Shown here: piece after piece, positions 24,754-34,500 of the stretch
How the letters are laid out: every line of letters starts with the position of its first letter
Position numbering within the stretch: the first letter of the stretch is position 1
Assembly: GCA_002368805.1 (NCBI GenBank)
Contig: DFFH01000041.1
Coordinates: forward strand, 35,228-71,432
DNA: 36,205 nucleotides
Reading direction: 5' to 3'
Source of the DNA: Mageeibacillus sp. UBA3781
Lineage (GTDB): Bacteria; Bacillota; Clostridia; Saccharofermentanales; Saccharofermentanaceae
Notes under the pieces: model-generated
Told to the model about the DNA's origin: nothing
Database searches by the model: none
What the model saw: only the letters and a program-made list of their open reading frames with translations
Made by a program: the position numbers and the translations under genes

Positions 24754-25845
24754 ATGAAACTGGGTATCGTCGGTCTTCCGAATGTTGGTAAAAGTACACT
24801 TTTTAATGCGATCACAAAAGCGGGTGCCGAATCCGCAAACTATCCTTTCTGCACCATTGAGCCGAATGTCGGTGTAGTATCTGTTCCGGACAGCCGTCTG
24901 GATGAACTCGCCAAGATGTATAATCCGGAGAAATATACTCCGGCGGTTATTGAGTTCGTTGATATTGCGGGTCTTGTCCGCGGTGCCAGCAAAGGTGAAG
25001 GTCTTGGAAACAAATTCCTTGCAAACATCCGTGAAGTCGATGCGATCGTTCATGTGGTACGCTGCTTCGATGACTCCAATGTCGTCCACGTTGACGGCGG
25101 CGCAGATCCGAAGCGCGATATCGAGACGATCGAACTTGAACTGATCCTTTCCGATATGGAATATATGGAGCGCCGTCTCGACAAAGTCAGAAAGATGATG
25201 AAAGGCGGAGATAAAAAGTTCCAGGCTGAGCTGGACTGCTATGAGAAGATCGCAGCTGTACTGGAACAGGAAAAACCGGCAAGATCCCTGTCTTTTGATG
25301 AAGAAGAGTCCGAATTCCTGAAAGACCTGGCTCTTCTCACCTTAAAGCCGGTTCTCTACGTTGCGAATATTGCAGAAAGCGACATCTCCAATCCGGACAT
25401 CGAATATGTTAAGACTGTTCAGGAGATCGCTGCCCGTTCCGGAGAAGAATGCGTTGTCATCTCTGCGAAGATCGAAGAAGAGATTGCGATGCTCGATCCG
25501 GAAGAAAAGGCCATGTTCCTTGAAGAGCTCGGTCTTTCCCAGTCCGGTCTGGATAAAATGATTCAGGCAAGTTATAAGCTTCTCGGTCTTATCTCCTACC
25601 TGACCGCCGGTCCTCAGGAAGTCCGCGCATGGACGATCAAGAACGGAACGAAAGCTCCTCAGGCTGCAGGTAAGATCCACTCCGACTTTGAAAGAGGATT
25701 TATCCGTGCCGAAGTTGTCGCTTTTGACGATCTGATGGCATGTGGAACCTATACTGCTGCAAAAGAAAAAGGTCTTGTTCGATCCGAAGGTAAGGAATAC
25801 GTCATGAAGGATGGAGATGTCGTTCTCTTCCGTTTCAATGTATAA
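24754..25845 (+). CDS. ychF: Redox-sensitive Obg-family ATPase/GTPase YchF
   Basis: A 363-residue universally conserved P-loop protein that binds ribosomes. Unlike most Obg relatives it prefers ATP. G1 is GLPNVGKST (residues 6-14), G3 lies in VDIAGLVRGASKGEGLG (about 68-84), and the G4 position reads NIAE (about 205-208) in place of NKxD, the substitution linked to ATP use. A coiled-coil insertion (about 125-180) and a C-terminal TGS domain (about 278-361) complete the family layout. It is monocistronic, with its own promoter and a terminator 25 bases after its stop. Confidence 0.97.
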   Translation: MKLGIVGLPNVGKSTLFNAITKAGAESANYPFCTIEPNVGVVSVPDSRLDELAKMYNPEKYTPAVIEFVDIAGLVRGASKGEGLGNKFLANIREVDAIVHVVRCFDDSNVVHVDGGADPKRDIETIELELILSDMEYMERRLDKVRKMMKGGDKKFQAELDCYEKIAAVLEQEKPARSLSFDEEESEFLKDLALLTLKPVLYVANIAESDISNPDIEYVKTVQEIAARSGEECVVISAKIEEEIAMLDPEEKAMFLEELGLSQSGLDKMIQASYKLLGLISYLTAGPQEVRAWTIKNGTKAPQAAGKIHSDFERGFIRAEVVAFDDLMACGTYTAAKEKGLVRSEGKEYVMKDGDVVLFRFNV

Positions 25846-25869
25846 ACAGTAGTGTTGACCAAACAAAAC

Positions 25870-25900
25870 AAAGGCGCCTCACCAAGGCGCCTTTTATTTT
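25870..25900. terminator. Bidirectional Rho-independent terminator
   Basis: AAAGGCGCC (25870-25878) and GGCGCCTTT (25886-25894) form a nine-base-pair stem with a seven-base loop, followed by TATTTT on the plus strand. On the minus strand the same stem is followed by a T-rich run (from AAACAAAACA at 25861-25870). It separates the convergent ychF and ABC-transporter genes and can stop both. Confidence 0.92.
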
Positions 25901-25927
25901 CGTACCCAACGTGTATCTCCCTATCTC

Positions 25928-27829
25928 TCAGTACACGTCACTCTGGATCATTTTCTTATCTTCCCACTCCGGATCCCCGGTCTTGGACTGATCCTGCATT
26001 TCAAGGACCTGACGGAACTGTGTCTCATAAAGGTCCCTATAGATACCGTTTTTATCGAGGAGTTCCTGATGCGTGCCAAGTTCAGCCACATGGCCTTCCG
26101 CGATGACCACGATTTTCTCTGCTTTCATGATCGTAGAGAGTCTGTGCGCAATAACAATAGATGTACGGTTCTGCATCAGCACTTCAAGCGCTTCCGAGAT
26201 GGCATTTTCCGAGATGGAATCAAGTGCGCTGGTTGCCTCATCGAGGATCAGGATCTTCGGATCTTTCAGGATAACGCGCGCAATACTGATACGCTGTTTC
26301 TCACCACCGGAAAGCTTTAATCCGCGGTTACCGACCATGGTGTTATATCCGTCCGGCTGCTTCACGATAAAATCGTGAATGCTGGCGATCTTACAGGCTT
26401 TTTCGATCTCGTCATCTGTCGCATCTTCTTTGGCATAAAGAAGGTTTTCTTTGATCGTGCCGTTAAAAAGATACGTCTCCTGTGTCACCACACCAATCTG
26501 CTGACGAAGATAGGTCAGATCGAAGTTTCTGACATCTTCTCCGTTGATCGTTACACTTCCGTCCTGAACATCATAAAGACGCGGGATAAAGTTCACGACC
26601 GTGGATTTACCGGAACCGGAAGGCCCGACGATCGCATACATTTTCCCGCCCGGAACGGTAAAAGTAACATCTTTTAAGAGTTCTTTTTCCGGAGTATAGG
26701 AAAACTTCACATGATCAAAGACAATATCCTTATTCGCCACATCCGGTTTCACTCCGTTTTCAGGAGATTTCAAGGGATTCTCGCGGTCAAAGTAATCGAA
26801 GATTCTGGTAAAGAGTGCAAGCGATCTTGTAAAATCGACACCAAGATTCATCAGGGATTCCACCGGGCGGTACAGACGGTTAATAAGCGCGACGGTTGCC
26901 GTTACTATACCGACAGTCAGTGTGGTGTCATATTTCTTAATAAGGCAGACACCGCCGGCAAAGTAGATCAGAAGCGGGCCGACCTGGGTAAACATACCCA
27001 TCATGACACGGAACCATTTACCGCTTCTCTGCTCTTTCAGGGAAAGTTTTGTGACCTGTTCGTTGACCTCGACGAAATTCTCATATTCTTTATCTTCTCT
27101 CGTGAAGAGCTTGACCAGCATGGAACCGGAAACAGACAGGGTCTCATTGATCACCTGATTGAGTTCATCATTCTTTTCCTGTGTCTTCGTAAGCATCTTG
27201 TATCTCTGCTGGCCGACGTTTCTGGTCGGAAGGATCAGAAGCGGGATGATCATGATGCCGACAAGCGCCAGGGGAATACTCAGAGTAAAGAGCGCAACCA
27301 GTGTTGTTATGACAGTTGCCAGATTATTCACGCAGCTTGAAAGAGTATTGGAGATCACTGAGCTGACACCGGAAATATCAGTATTCATTCTGGTAATGAT
27401 ATCGCCCTGCTTTTCCGTCGTGAAAAAACTGTGCGGCATCCACTGAAGGTGCCGGTACATCTCGTTTTTCATGTCGAAAATGATACGCTGGGAGATCCAG
27501 GCATTGATATAACTTTCAAGTACACTGATCACCTGAGATGCGGTAAGTGCGGCAAAGGCCAGAAGCAGAAGCTTGATCAGAAGTCCCAGATCATCTCCGA
27601 GAAGTGCTTTATCCACGATCCGTCCGGTAATGATCGATGGGAAAAGCCCGATCACTGCGGACAGGAGGATCGCAAGGAAAACGAGTGCGAATTGAAGTTT
27701 ATACGGCTTCATGTAAGATGCAATACGGCGAAGAAGTTTCTTATCTACCTTCGGTTTATTCTTCTTCTCTTCTTCCGTAAGAAAGCCTCTCGGTCCCATC
27801 CGCATAGAACCCGGTCCACCCATTCCCAT
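25928..27829 (-). CDS. ABC exporter (MsbA/multidrug type), fused membrane and ATPase domains
   Basis: A 633-residue half-transporter expected to work as a homodimer. After a short Met/Gly-rich N-terminus it has a six-helix exporter membrane domain (about 45-350). The ATPase domain follows with Walker A GPSGSGKST (about 408-416), Q-loop GVVTQETYLF, signature LSGGEKQR, Walker B ILILDEATSALD and the switch His in AHRLSTI. The start was chosen by GGAGG seven bases before the ATG at 27827-27829. The substrate cannot be read from sequence; lipid, drug or peptide export are all possible. It follows the small membrane protein and coaE genes in one run. Confidence 0.93.
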   Translation of the reverse strand: MGMGGPGSMRMGPRGFLTEEEKKNKPKVDKKLLRRIASYMKPYKLQFALVFLAILLSAVIGLFPSIITGRIVDKALLGDDLGLLIKLLLLAFAALTASQVISVLESYINAWISQRIIFDMKNEMYRHLQWMPHSFFTTEKQGDIITRMNTDISGVSSVISNTLSSCVNNLATVITTLVALFTLSIPLALVGIMIIPLLILPTRNVGQQRYKMLTKTQEKNDELNQVINETLSVSGSMLVKLFTREDKEYENFVEVNEQVTKLSLKEQRSGKWFRVMMGMFTQVGPLLIYFAGGVCLIKKYDTTLTVGIVTATVALINRLYRPVESLMNLGVDFTRSLALFTRIFDYFDRENPLKSPENGVKPDVANKDIVFDHVKFSYTPEKELLKDVTFTVPGGKMYAIVGPSGSGKSTVVNFIPRLYDVQDGSVTINGEDVRNFDLTYLRQQIGVVTQETYLFNGTIKENLLYAKEDATDDEIEKACKIASIHDFIVKQPDGYNTMVGNRGLKLSGGEKQRISIARVILKDPKILILDEATSALDSISENAISEALEVLMQNRTSIVIAHRLSTIMKAEKIVVIAEGHVAELGTHQELLDKNGIYRDLYETQFRQVLEMQDQSKTGDPEWEDKKMIQSDVY

Positions 27830-27848
27830 AAGGGCACCTCCCTACATT

Positions 27849-28163
27849 TCAGCCGTCCTTCTTAGAACTCTCGTTCGATTGTTCCGGCGGCGACATGATC
27901 CTGGTACTGAGAAGCACCATTACGAATGCCGTCACAGCGAAGACGCCGCTCGAAAGAACATCGGCAAGAATAAAGAAAAGGATCGGCAGATCTTTCTTAA
28001 ACACTGCCAGTAATAGTATAAAAATGCAAGCGGAAGCATAAACGAGCGCAGACGCGCCGATATACTTCGCATAGCTCTTTTTCTTAAGATATGTGAAGCA
28101 TCCTATAGATAGGATCGAGGATATAACAACAAATACGGACGAGAGAATGATGGCCGGTGTCAT
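27849..28163 (-). CDS. Small membrane protein of unknown function
   Basis: A 104-residue hydrophobic protein with three probable membrane helices (about 4-24, 35-55 and 61-87) and a short polar tail rich in Ser, Glu and Lys. Its start overlaps the coaE stop by four bases (ATGA), and the ABC exporter follows after 19 bases, so it is embedded in the operon and almost certainly translated. I recognise no family. Its position suggests a partner or regulator of the exporter, which is inference only. Confidence 0.75.
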   Translation of the reverse strand: MTPAIILSSVFVVISSILSIGCFTYLKKKSYAKYIGASALVYASACIFILLLAVFKKDLPILFFILADVLSSGVFAVTAFVMVLLSTRIMSPPEQSNESSKKDG

Positions 28164-28768
28164 ACTCGGATTCCCCGCTCGTTCAGTTCTTCTTTCACTG
28201 CACGCTCGATCTGCTCATAAAGCTCGTCAAGTGTGCCGTCATTCGTAAGAACTACGTCTCCCAGTTCTTCATATTCCTCTCTGGTCATCTGCATAAGCAT
28301 ACGTTTTTTCGCATCTTCACGGTCCATACCGCGTGCTTCAAGGCGATCCAGTCTGACCGGATCACTGGAACTTACGACCCAGATCTGATTGCATACATCG
28401 ACAAAACCATGCTTTACCGGGATCGGCACATCCAAAACGATGATTTTTACCTTCTTCTCTGCAGCTTTTGCAATCTCTTCAGCAATGGTGGAAAGCACAT
28501 AGTGATGAATGATCGAGGAAAGCTTATCCAGCTTATTCCTCTCGGAAAACACCAGCGATGCAACATATTTTCTATTTAGAGATCCGTTAGCGGTAATCGC
28601 ACGGGCACCCAGAAGCTCAGCAATCTCAGGAAGAGCAACACCTCCGACATCCGTCACCTGACGCGAGATCTCATCTGCGTCGAGCACCTGAACACCACGG
28701 TCACGGAAATAACCGGAAACAGTGCTTTTGCCGGATCCTATGCCACCTGTTATACCAAGAACAAACAT
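28160..28768 (-). CDS. coaE: Dephospho-CoA kinase
   Basis: A 202-residue kinase that phosphorylates the 3'-hydroxyl of dephospho-CoA, the last step of CoA synthesis. The P-loop GITGGIGSGKST spans residues 5-16. DADEISRQV (about 35-43) is the conserved substrate-binding Asp region, and the VLDVPI stretch (about 110) is typical. Its ribosome site is GGAGG. The polA-coaE order is conserved in many Gram-positive bacteria, though the formamidopyrimidine glycosylase gene often found between them is absent. Confidence 0.95.
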   Translation of the reverse strand: MFVLGITGGIGSGKSTVSGYFRDRGVQVLDADEISRQVTDVGGVALPEIAELLGARAITANGSLNRKYVASLVFSERNKLDKLSSIIHHYVLSTIAEEIAKAAEKKVKIIVLDVPIPVKHGFVDVCNQIWVVSSSDPVRLDRLEARGMDREDAKKRMLMQMTREEYEELGDVVLTNDGTLDELYEQIERAVKEELNERGIRV

Positions 28769-28784
28769 CTTCTATCCTCCAAAA

Positions 28785-31547
28785 TTAATGAGCTTCCGCC
28801 CATGTCTTCCCGATCTGCGCTTCCGCAACGAGCGGCACATCCAGGGAAACAACATTTTCCATCGCTTCCGACAGTAATCTCGCGGCTTCTTCTGCGATAT
28901 CCTCCCTGGCTTCCACGATCAGTTCGTCGTGTACCTGTAGGATCAGGTGTGCATCGAGGCCCTTCTCACGCAAAGCCGAAGATGCACGGTTCATCGCCAA
29001 TTTGATTATATCTGCGGCCGTTCCCTGGATCGGCGTATTCATCGCCGCACGTTCTCCGAAGCTTCGGATATTGTGATTGGCGGATGTAAGCTCCTTCAAT
29101 ACTCTGCGGCGGCCGAAAAGCGTCGATACATAGCCTTTTTCATGGCCTTCCTTCTTAAAGCCGTCAAGGCATGGCTTGATCGTCGGAAACTGCCGGTAAT
29201 ACTCTTCGATATAGCGGTGCGCCTCATAGACACTGATACCGAGATCCTGTGAAAGACCGTAATCACTGACTCCATAAACAATACTGAAGTTTACTCTCTT
29301 TGCTGCGGAACGCATACCTGCATCGATCATCTCCGGTGGAACACCGAAGATACCGCAGGCAGTCTTCGTATGGATATCTCTGCCTTCAAGGAAAGCCGAG
29401 ATCATCTCTTCATCATGCGAGATCGCCGCCAGAAGGCGGAGCTCGATCTGCGAGTAGTCGGCATCGATCAGAACATAGCCATCTTTAGCCACAAAAGTCT
29501 TTCGGATCAGGGATCCCAATTCCGTACGGATCGGGATATTCTGCAGGTTCGGGTCTGAGGATGACAGTCTGCCTGTATTGGTCATCGCCTGACTAAAAGT
29601 CGTATGAACACGGCCATCTTTTTCTGAAATACTCTTTTTCAGGCCCATAACAAATGTCGAATCCAGTTTTTGGATCTGACGGTATTCCAGGATCTTATTA
29701 ATGATCGGATGCTTATCGGAGAGTCTTTCGAGTTCTTCAGAGTTGGTGGAGTATCCTCCGCTGGCAAGCTTCTTGCCGGAAGGAAGTCCCAGCTTTTCAA
29801 AAAGCACTTTTCCCAGCTGTTTGGGCGAAAGGATCGTGAATTCTTCTCCCGCGAGATCATAGATCTCCTGTTCGAGTTCTTTTACCTTGGAATCAAATTC
29901 CTTATGAAGCTCATCGATCACATTTACATCGACCAGAACACCTCGACGCTCCATGCGGTCAAGCACCATGACGAGCGGCATTTCGATCTCATAGATCAGT
30001 TTCTCGATACCCTGACTGACAATTCTTGATTTCTGATAGTAGGAGACCCATCTTGTCAGAAGGATACGATACGCGAAATCAAGCACATCATCTTCCGTAA
30101 GTTTCTCCGGCTTCGCAGTGCCATCTATCAGCGCGAAAAGGTCCTGTTGGCGGGAAGCTTTCTTCCCTGCATCTTTCTCATCTCCATAACCTTCCAGAAG
30201 CGGAAAAGGACGGGAACTTCCATGTTCAACAAGCATCTCGAAAGAAGGATCGGCGCCTTCGATCTGATTTAAAACATATCCCGCGATCTCGATATCAAAG
30301 ACATGATCAAAGGAAAGCCCCTGCTCCAGGACTTTAAAATGCTTCTTGGCGCTATAGACAACGGGGGCATCGTCACGGGAATGTCCCACTTCTTTTCCAA
30401 GAGATCCGACTATTTTCGAAATAGCAGACATATCCGTCCAGACATATACTTCATCCGGACGAACAGAAAGTCCGAAAACCAGCGGTTCATCCGCTATATC
30501 CATAGCTACCGGGTTTTCTTTTTTGATATTCGGAAGTATAGCGGCAAGCGCTTCTTCCGGATCCTTATCCATGATGATCAAAGGCTTCTTGCCTGAAAGC
30601 TTCGGATAGTTTTTCTCTTCCTCCGACTCTTCCTGCAAAGGAGCGCTCGTTGAAATCGCAGATTCGTCGATATTCCATTTCTTCATCTGGGAACGGAAAC
30701 CATACTTATAGAAGCATGCTGCCGCAGAAGATGAATCGATCGGTTTTCTGACAAGATCGGAAAGAGCAACATCGATCTTGGCATCCGTGACGATTTTACT
30801 CAGCATCAGGGACATATATGCATTGTCTTTGTCGTTTTCGAGTTTTTCCCGAAGTTTCGGGCTTAATTCATCCAGATGCTCGTACAGGGAATCGAGATTT
30901 CCATACTTTCTTACCAGATCCATCGCGCCTTTTTCGCCGATGCCCTTTACACCAGGAATGTTATCGGAACTATCGCCCATCAGTGCTTTTGCCGTAACAA
31001 AATCAGAAACGGGAATGCCGTAACGCTCTGTAAAGAGAGCTTCATCATAGTAATCGGTGCCGCTTCCGTCTTTCTTGGTGACCGGCATGATGACCTTCGT
31101 TTTTCCGTCGATCAGCTGAAAATCATCCTTATCACCACTGAGGATAAATACCTCAAATCCATCAGCTACGGCCATCGTCTTCAGTGTGCCGATCAGATCA
31201 TCTGCTTCTAATCCCTCATGCTCATAACGGGGAAAACCCATCGCATCGAGAACTTCCTTCAGCACAGGCATCTGGGCAGCAAGATCATCCGGCATGCCCT
31301 TTCGGGTACCTTTATAGCCGTCATATGCCTTGTGGCGGAACGTCGGTGCTTTGAGATCGAAAAGCGTGCATGTATGCGTCGGATCGACCTCTTCCATATA
31401 CTTGGAAAGAGTATTGAGATAGATATTGACCGCGCCTGTCGGAGTTCCGTCCGGAGCCGTCAGATTATTTCTGCCGGCCGTCGCATAGTAGGATCGGTTG
31501 ATGATACTGTTTCCGTCAACCAGAAGTAATCTTTTTCCTTCAGACAT
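28785..31547 (-). CDS. polA: DNA polymerase I
   Basis: A 920-residue polymerase for gap filling and RNA primer removal. The 5'-3' exonuclease domain (about 1-290) keeps its acidic residues (LVDGNS, ADDLIGT, SGDKDDFQL, GDSSDNIPGVKGIGEKGA). The middle domain (about 320-510) is a 3'-5' exonuclease fold that has lost the DxE motif: the position reads AMDIADEP (348-355). The polymerase domain (about 540-920) has motif A DADYSQIELR, the O-helix RSAAKRVNFSIVYG and motif C QVHDELIVEA. Loss of proofreading residues is also known for B. subtilis PolA. A GAGGAG ribosome site precedes the ATG. Confidence 0.97.
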   Translation of the reverse strand: MSEGKRLLLVDGNSIINRSYYATAGRNNLTAPDGTPTGAVNIYLNTLSKYMEEVDPTHTCTLFDLKAPTFRHKAYDGYKGTRKGMPDDLAAQMPVLKEVLDAMGFPRYEHEGLEADDLIGTLKTMAVADGFEVFILSGDKDDFQLIDGKTKVIMPVTKKDGSGTDYYDEALFTERYGIPVSDFVTAKALMGDSSDNIPGVKGIGEKGAMDLVRKYGNLDSLYEHLDELSPKLREKLENDKDNAYMSLMLSKIVTDAKIDVALSDLVRKPIDSSSAAACFYKYGFRSQMKKWNIDESAISTSAPLQEESEEEKNYPKLSGKKPLIIMDKDPEEALAAILPNIKKENPVAMDIADEPLVFGLSVRPDEVYVWTDMSAISKIVGSLGKEVGHSRDDAPVVYSAKKHFKVLEQGLSFDHVFDIEIAGYVLNQIEGADPSFEMLVEHGSSRPFPLLEGYGDEKDAGKKASRQQDLFALIDGTAKPEKLTEDDVLDFAYRILLTRWVSYYQKSRIVSQGIEKLIYEIEMPLVMVLDRMERRGVLVDVNVIDELHKEFDSKVKELEQEIYDLAGEEFTILSPKQLGKVLFEKLGLPSGKKLASGGYSTNSEELERLSDKHPIINKILEYRQIQKLDSTFVMGLKKSISEKDGRVHTTFSQAMTNTGRLSSSDPNLQNIPIRTELGSLIRKTFVAKDGYVLIDADYSQIELRLLAAISHDEEMISAFLEGRDIHTKTACGIFGVPPEMIDAGMRSAAKRVNFSIVYGVSDYGLSQDLGISVYEAHRYIEEYYRQFPTIKPCLDGFKKEGHEKGYVSTLFGRRRVLKELTSANHNIRSFGERAAMNTPIQGTAADIIKLAMNRASSALREKGLDAHLILQVHDELIVEAREDIAEEAARLLSEAMENVVSLDVPLVAEAQIGKTWAEAH

Positions 31548-31561
31548 AGCGGTCTCCTCTG

Positions 31562-34500
31562 TTACTTGTTTTTTTCTTCTTCCTCACGCTTCATTTCTTC
31601 GCGGTAATGCGCCGTACTGACCATAAGCTTGATCCGGTTCAGCTGGTTCGCTTCACTCGCGCCCGGATCGTAGTCGATCGGGATGATATTTGACTCCGGA
31701 TACTGACGGCGGAGTTCCTTGATCATACCCTTACCGGTTACATGGTTCGGAAGGCACGCAAACGGCTGCGCACAGATGATATTCGGAACACCATTTTCGA
31801 TGAGTTCGATCATCTCTGCTGTCAGGAACCATCCCTCACCATTGCTGTTACCGCAGGAAAGAACTGTCTCTGCCTTCTGCGCCATATGACGGATGCTCTG
31901 CGGAAGCTGGAATTTGCCTGTCGCTTCCATTCTCTTTATGATATGGCTTCTATATGCCTGCAGAAGATCGATACCACGGTTAGAAAGCCATGCTTTTTTC
32001 TTACTTCTGCCAAGGTGTTCCGCCTGCCATACAGGGTTCAGCGTGCAGTACAGGAAGAAGTCGAGAAGACCAGGAACAACAGCTTCACAGCCTTCCTGTT
32101 CCACAACATCGACGGCATGGTTATTCGCATCCGGCTGGAATTTTACCAGGATCTCGCCGACAAGACCGACACGCGGTTTTCTCGGGATATCGAGCATCGG
32201 GAACTTGTCGAAAGTATCGATCGTCGCATCGATCATACGTTTATAAGAAGACGGACGGCCGATCTTTGAGCAGTGAAGTTCCTTAAGCAGATCCTCGACT
32301 GCTTTTGTCTCTTCCTCTGTCAGAGGAGCGTTCTTGCAGGCTTCCGCCATGATGTATTCGGTCGTGATATCCTCGTACTTTTCTTTCGGGTTAAAGAACA
32401 GCTTGCCGCAGCGGTTCCAGAACTGATAGAGCGCATTGGCAGAGCCCTTCACCTTCTCGTACGGGCGCACGCGAAGGAGCAGTGTCTGGAGCATATCACC
32501 GTAGCAGATCGCACGAAGTGCGCTGTTGACAAACGGAAGCGTCGGCTTAAAGCCCGGGTTCTTCTCGAACTGCTGCACAGAAAGCGCAATGACCGGGATA
32601 TCCGAATAGCCCGCTTCACGCAGTGCTTTTCGCAGGAAAGCAACATAGTTTGTCGCACGGCATCCGCCACCGGTCTGTGTGATCAGGACCGTCGTATTAT
32701 CGCGATCCACTTCTCCGGAAAGGATGGCATTGATCATCTGTCCGACGACGATGACCGTCGGGAAACAAGCATCGTTATTTACAAAACGCAGTCCGCACTC
32801 GATATCTGCCTGAGTAGCTTCTTTCAGGACTTTCAGCTTATATCCGTGGTTATGGAAGACCGCCTCGACAAATTCAAATTCGATAGGCGCCATCTGCGGA
32901 GCAAGGATCGTGTGACGTTTTCTATGTTCTTCCGTAAACGGCACTCTCTTAATGGTGTAGGAGCGCTTCACCGGATTAGGCATTGTGCCTTCTTTCCTTG
33001 CAGTTTCACGCTCATCCATCGCCACTTTAAGGGAACGCATACGGATACGCGCCGCACCGAGATTGCTGACTTCATCGATCTTAAGGAGCGTATAGAGCTT
33101 GCCCTGAGACTCGAGGATCTCCTGCACCTGGTCGGACGTAACCGCATCCAGACCGCATCCGAAGGATGTCAGCTGAACAAGTTCGAGATTATCGTTCGTG
33201 GCAACATATGCTGCCGCTTCATAAAGACGCGTATGATACATCCACTGGTCAACGACACGGATCGGACGCTGGAGTCTTCCCGGAACAGCGACACTATCTT
33301 CACTTAAAACAGCAAGACCTAAGGAGTTGATCATCTCCGGAATACCGTGATGGATCTCCGGATCCGTATGATACGGACGTCCGGAAAGCACTATGCCCTT
33401 TTGTCCGGTTCTGGCCAGATCTTCGATGACTTCCTGGCCTTTTCTTCTGATGTCGGCCTTATATTCGTCATACTCTTTATTTCCGGCTTCAATAGCTTTC
33501 GCCGCTTCTGCCTTTGTTACTCCGAAATCGGAAAAAGCGATCGACATCTGCTCGGCAAGCGCCTCATCGTTATCAAGCGGCAGGAACGGATTGAGATACT
33601 TGATCCCCTTATCCCGGATATTCTCAAGATTATTACGGATAACTTCCGGATAGGAGGCTACGATCGGGCAGTTAAAGTGATTGCCGGAATCCTTATTCTC
33701 CTGACGCTCGTAAGGAATGTCCGGATAGAAGATCGTCTTGATTCCCTTTTCGATCAGGCTCTCGATATGACCGTGCACGAGTTTTGCCGGATAGCAGACA
33801 CTCTCGGACGGGATCGAATCCATACCCTTTTCGAAGAGTTCATGGTTGGATCTCGGCGAGATCACTACGGAGAAGCCGAGTTCTGTAAGTACCGTGAACC
33901 AGAAAGGATAGTTCTCATACATATTAAGAGCTCTCGGAATACCGATCTCTCCTCTTGGTGCCTTATCCTTGGCAAGCGGCTTATAGCGGAATGTTCTTGC
34001 ATACTTATAAGCGATCAGGTTCGGGAGCGAATCTTTCGCCTTTTCCTTGCCTTCTCCTCTTTCACAGCGGTTACCGGAAATAAAACGTTCGCCATTGGAG
34101 AAAGTAGAGATCGTCAGCTTACAGTGGTTCGTACACAGAGGACATGTCGTCATCTCTGTCGTCATCTCGAAGCGGCTGAGCTCCTCAAGGCCGAGAAGGC
34201 CGGAAACTTTCTGGTCTTTCGGCATACGCTTCTTAGCGATGATCGCCGCGCCAAAAGCACCCATCAATCCGGCAACATTCGGACGGATGACTTCTCTTCC
34301 AGAGATCAGTTCAAAGCATCTAAGGATCGCGTCATTTAAGAAGGTACCCCCCTGCACGACGATCTTCTTTCCAAGTTCCTGTGTATCTCTGATCTTGATT
34401 ACTTTATAGAGCGCATTACGAACAACAGAATACGAAAGGCCGGCGGATATATCTCCGACTGTCGCACCTTCCTTCTGTGCCTGCTTTACTTTCGAGTTCA

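Noticed and set aside
32273..34339. Two long plus-strand frames (344 and 330 codons)
   Set aside because: Both are antisense to the activase fusion, which has clear motifs throughout. The frames look Arg/Ile/Leu-rich and non-globular, typical of shadows.
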